Assembly: GCA_030640905.1 (NCBI GenBank)
Contig: DAOWIM010000202.1
Coordinates: forward strand, 1-6,599
DNA: 6,599 bases
Source of the DNA: a bacterium
GTDB taxonomy: Bacteria; Zixibacteria; MSB-5A5; GN15; FEB-12
Direction: 5' to 3'
Every line of letters begins with the position of its first letter. Position 1 is the stretch's first letter. The translations under genes and the position numbers were made by a program. The notes under the pieces are model-generated. The model made no database searches, was not told the origin of the DNA, and saw only the letters and a program-made list of their open reading frames with translations. Below, in pieces: positions 6,022 through 6,599 of the stretch.

Positions 6022-6599
6022 CAGCCTCTCCCCTTCCGTCGCGATCTGAAATACGCCACGTTGCCGATTACAATGAGTACGACCACATAGAAATGCGCGG
6101 TTGACTGTGCCAGCATGCCGCGATTTCCGCCACCCTTACGATCAATCAGCTTTTCGTATTCGGCAGCGCCACGAAGCCCAGCCACCAGAGCATCAAGCTG
6201 TCCCGAAGCGACATACGGATCATAGGTTGTAACCATCGCAGCAGTTACTCCAGCCAAGATGCGGACATCATACCGTCCCCCGCCGTATTCGATCCAGTGG
6301 GTCGTGAGGGAACCGTCGGCAATCGAAATAACTCCGGCGACATCGTCATAGTTGCCGATAGTCCGGAGCATCTCAATGTTCTGGTAATTCGTCCCGAGAT
6401 AATCCTGGGGAAACGTCTGTTCCAATGATTCGCCCATAGACAAAATAGCCGCGATGTACTGTGGTCGAAAACCGAGATAGGCATAATCCTGTCCGTATTC
6501 ACGGTCGTACTCGGCGGCCGTCTCCTGCATCAAGCGATAGCCGATCAGCGTACCTTCAGCATAGAGCGCCACGCCGATCAATTTGTGCCCTTTGCGGAA
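6021..6599 (-). CDS. Uncharacterised protein with C-terminal membrane anchor, 5' end outside window
   Basis: The frame is open from the right edge (6599) to TGA at 6023-6021, giving 192 residues of the C-terminal part. A TTG at 6581 could be read as a start, but six more codons upstream stay open and no good binding site is present, so the true start most likely lies outside. The visible part is a mixed alpha/beta soluble domain with an acidic, Tyr-rich segment (AAEYDREYGQDYAYLGF), a stretch of short strands around HWIEYGGGRYDVRILAG, and a linker RKGGGNRG. A single helix follows (about HFYVVVLIVIGNVAYF) and a basic tail RSRRKGRG. By the positive-inside rule the tail is cytoplasmic, so the domain before the helix faces the periplasm. 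The coupled six-helix protein downstream is the likely partner. Family not recognised. Confidence 0.7.
   Translation of the reverse strand, partial: FRKGHKLIGVALYAEGTLIGYRLMQETAAEYDREYGQDYAYLGFRPQYIAAILSMGESLEQTFPQDYLGTNYQNIEMLRTIGNYDDVAGVISIADGSLTTHWIEYGGGRYDVRILAGVTAAMVTTYDPYVASGQLDALVAGLRGAAEYEKLIDRKGGGNRGMLAQSTAHFYVVVLIVIGNVAYFRSRRKGRG

Noticed and set aside
5560..6049. Two rightward frames of 138 and 154 codons
   Set aside because: They are antisense to the six-helix membrane protein; their low-complexity Ser/Arg/Gln composition is typical of a shadow of hydrophobic codons.

Overview
The window looks like a chromosomal stretch from a Gram-negative, free-living type of bacterium with base composition near 50% GC. 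The clues are an ABC-2 export permease with a large extracytoplasmic loop, a penicillin-binding-protein-type D-Ala-D-Ala peptidase and a polyprenyl-phosphate type glycosyltransferase. The style of the ABC pair and of the uncharacterised membrane proteins resembles FCB-group or candidate-phylum genomes such as Zixibacteria. That placement is an impression from protein style, not a phylogeny. I see no tRNA, rRNA, CRISPR array, insertion sequence or phage gene.

Layout. Bases 1-80 hold the first 26 codons of a leftward gene of unknown function. Bases 81-373 are a divergent intergenic region with one plausible sigma70-type promoter in each direction, two inverted repeats and a hairpin in the rightward leader. 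Bases 374-1063 encode a family 2 glycosyltransferase of the dolichyl/polyprenyl-phosphate mannose synthase type, the only rightward gene. It meets the leftward block at a convergent junction (1064-1116) without a convincing terminator.

Everything from 1117 to 6599 is read leftward. In transcription order it holds: the C-terminal part of an uncharacterised protein with a terminal membrane anchor (6599-6021); a six-helix membrane protein coupled to it by a TGATG overlap (6021-5407); a 41-residue zinc-ribbon protein starting at GTG (5340-5215), preceded by two small RNA hairpins around its ribosome binding site; a DUF72/YecE protein (5137-4343); an ABC-2 ATPase (4274-3342); its permease (3349-2042, 8-nt overlap with the ATPase); and a D-Ala-D-Ala carboxypeptidase/endopeptidase of the PBP7-like short type (2040-1117, one base after the permease stop).

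How the genes fit together. The ATPase, permease and peptidase are packed tightly enough to be one translationally coupled unit. That suggests an envelope-related exporter made together with a peptidoglycan-trimming enzyme. The two membrane-associated genes at the right edge form a second coupled pair of unknown function. DUF72 and the zinc ribbon sit between these units with gaps of 66-77 nt, so they could be co-transcribed or separate. Most of the window is ordinary housekeeping and envelope biology. The least explained parts are the right-edge membrane pair and the tiny zinc-ribbon gene with its structured leader. I found no clear evidence of a new defence or mobile system.
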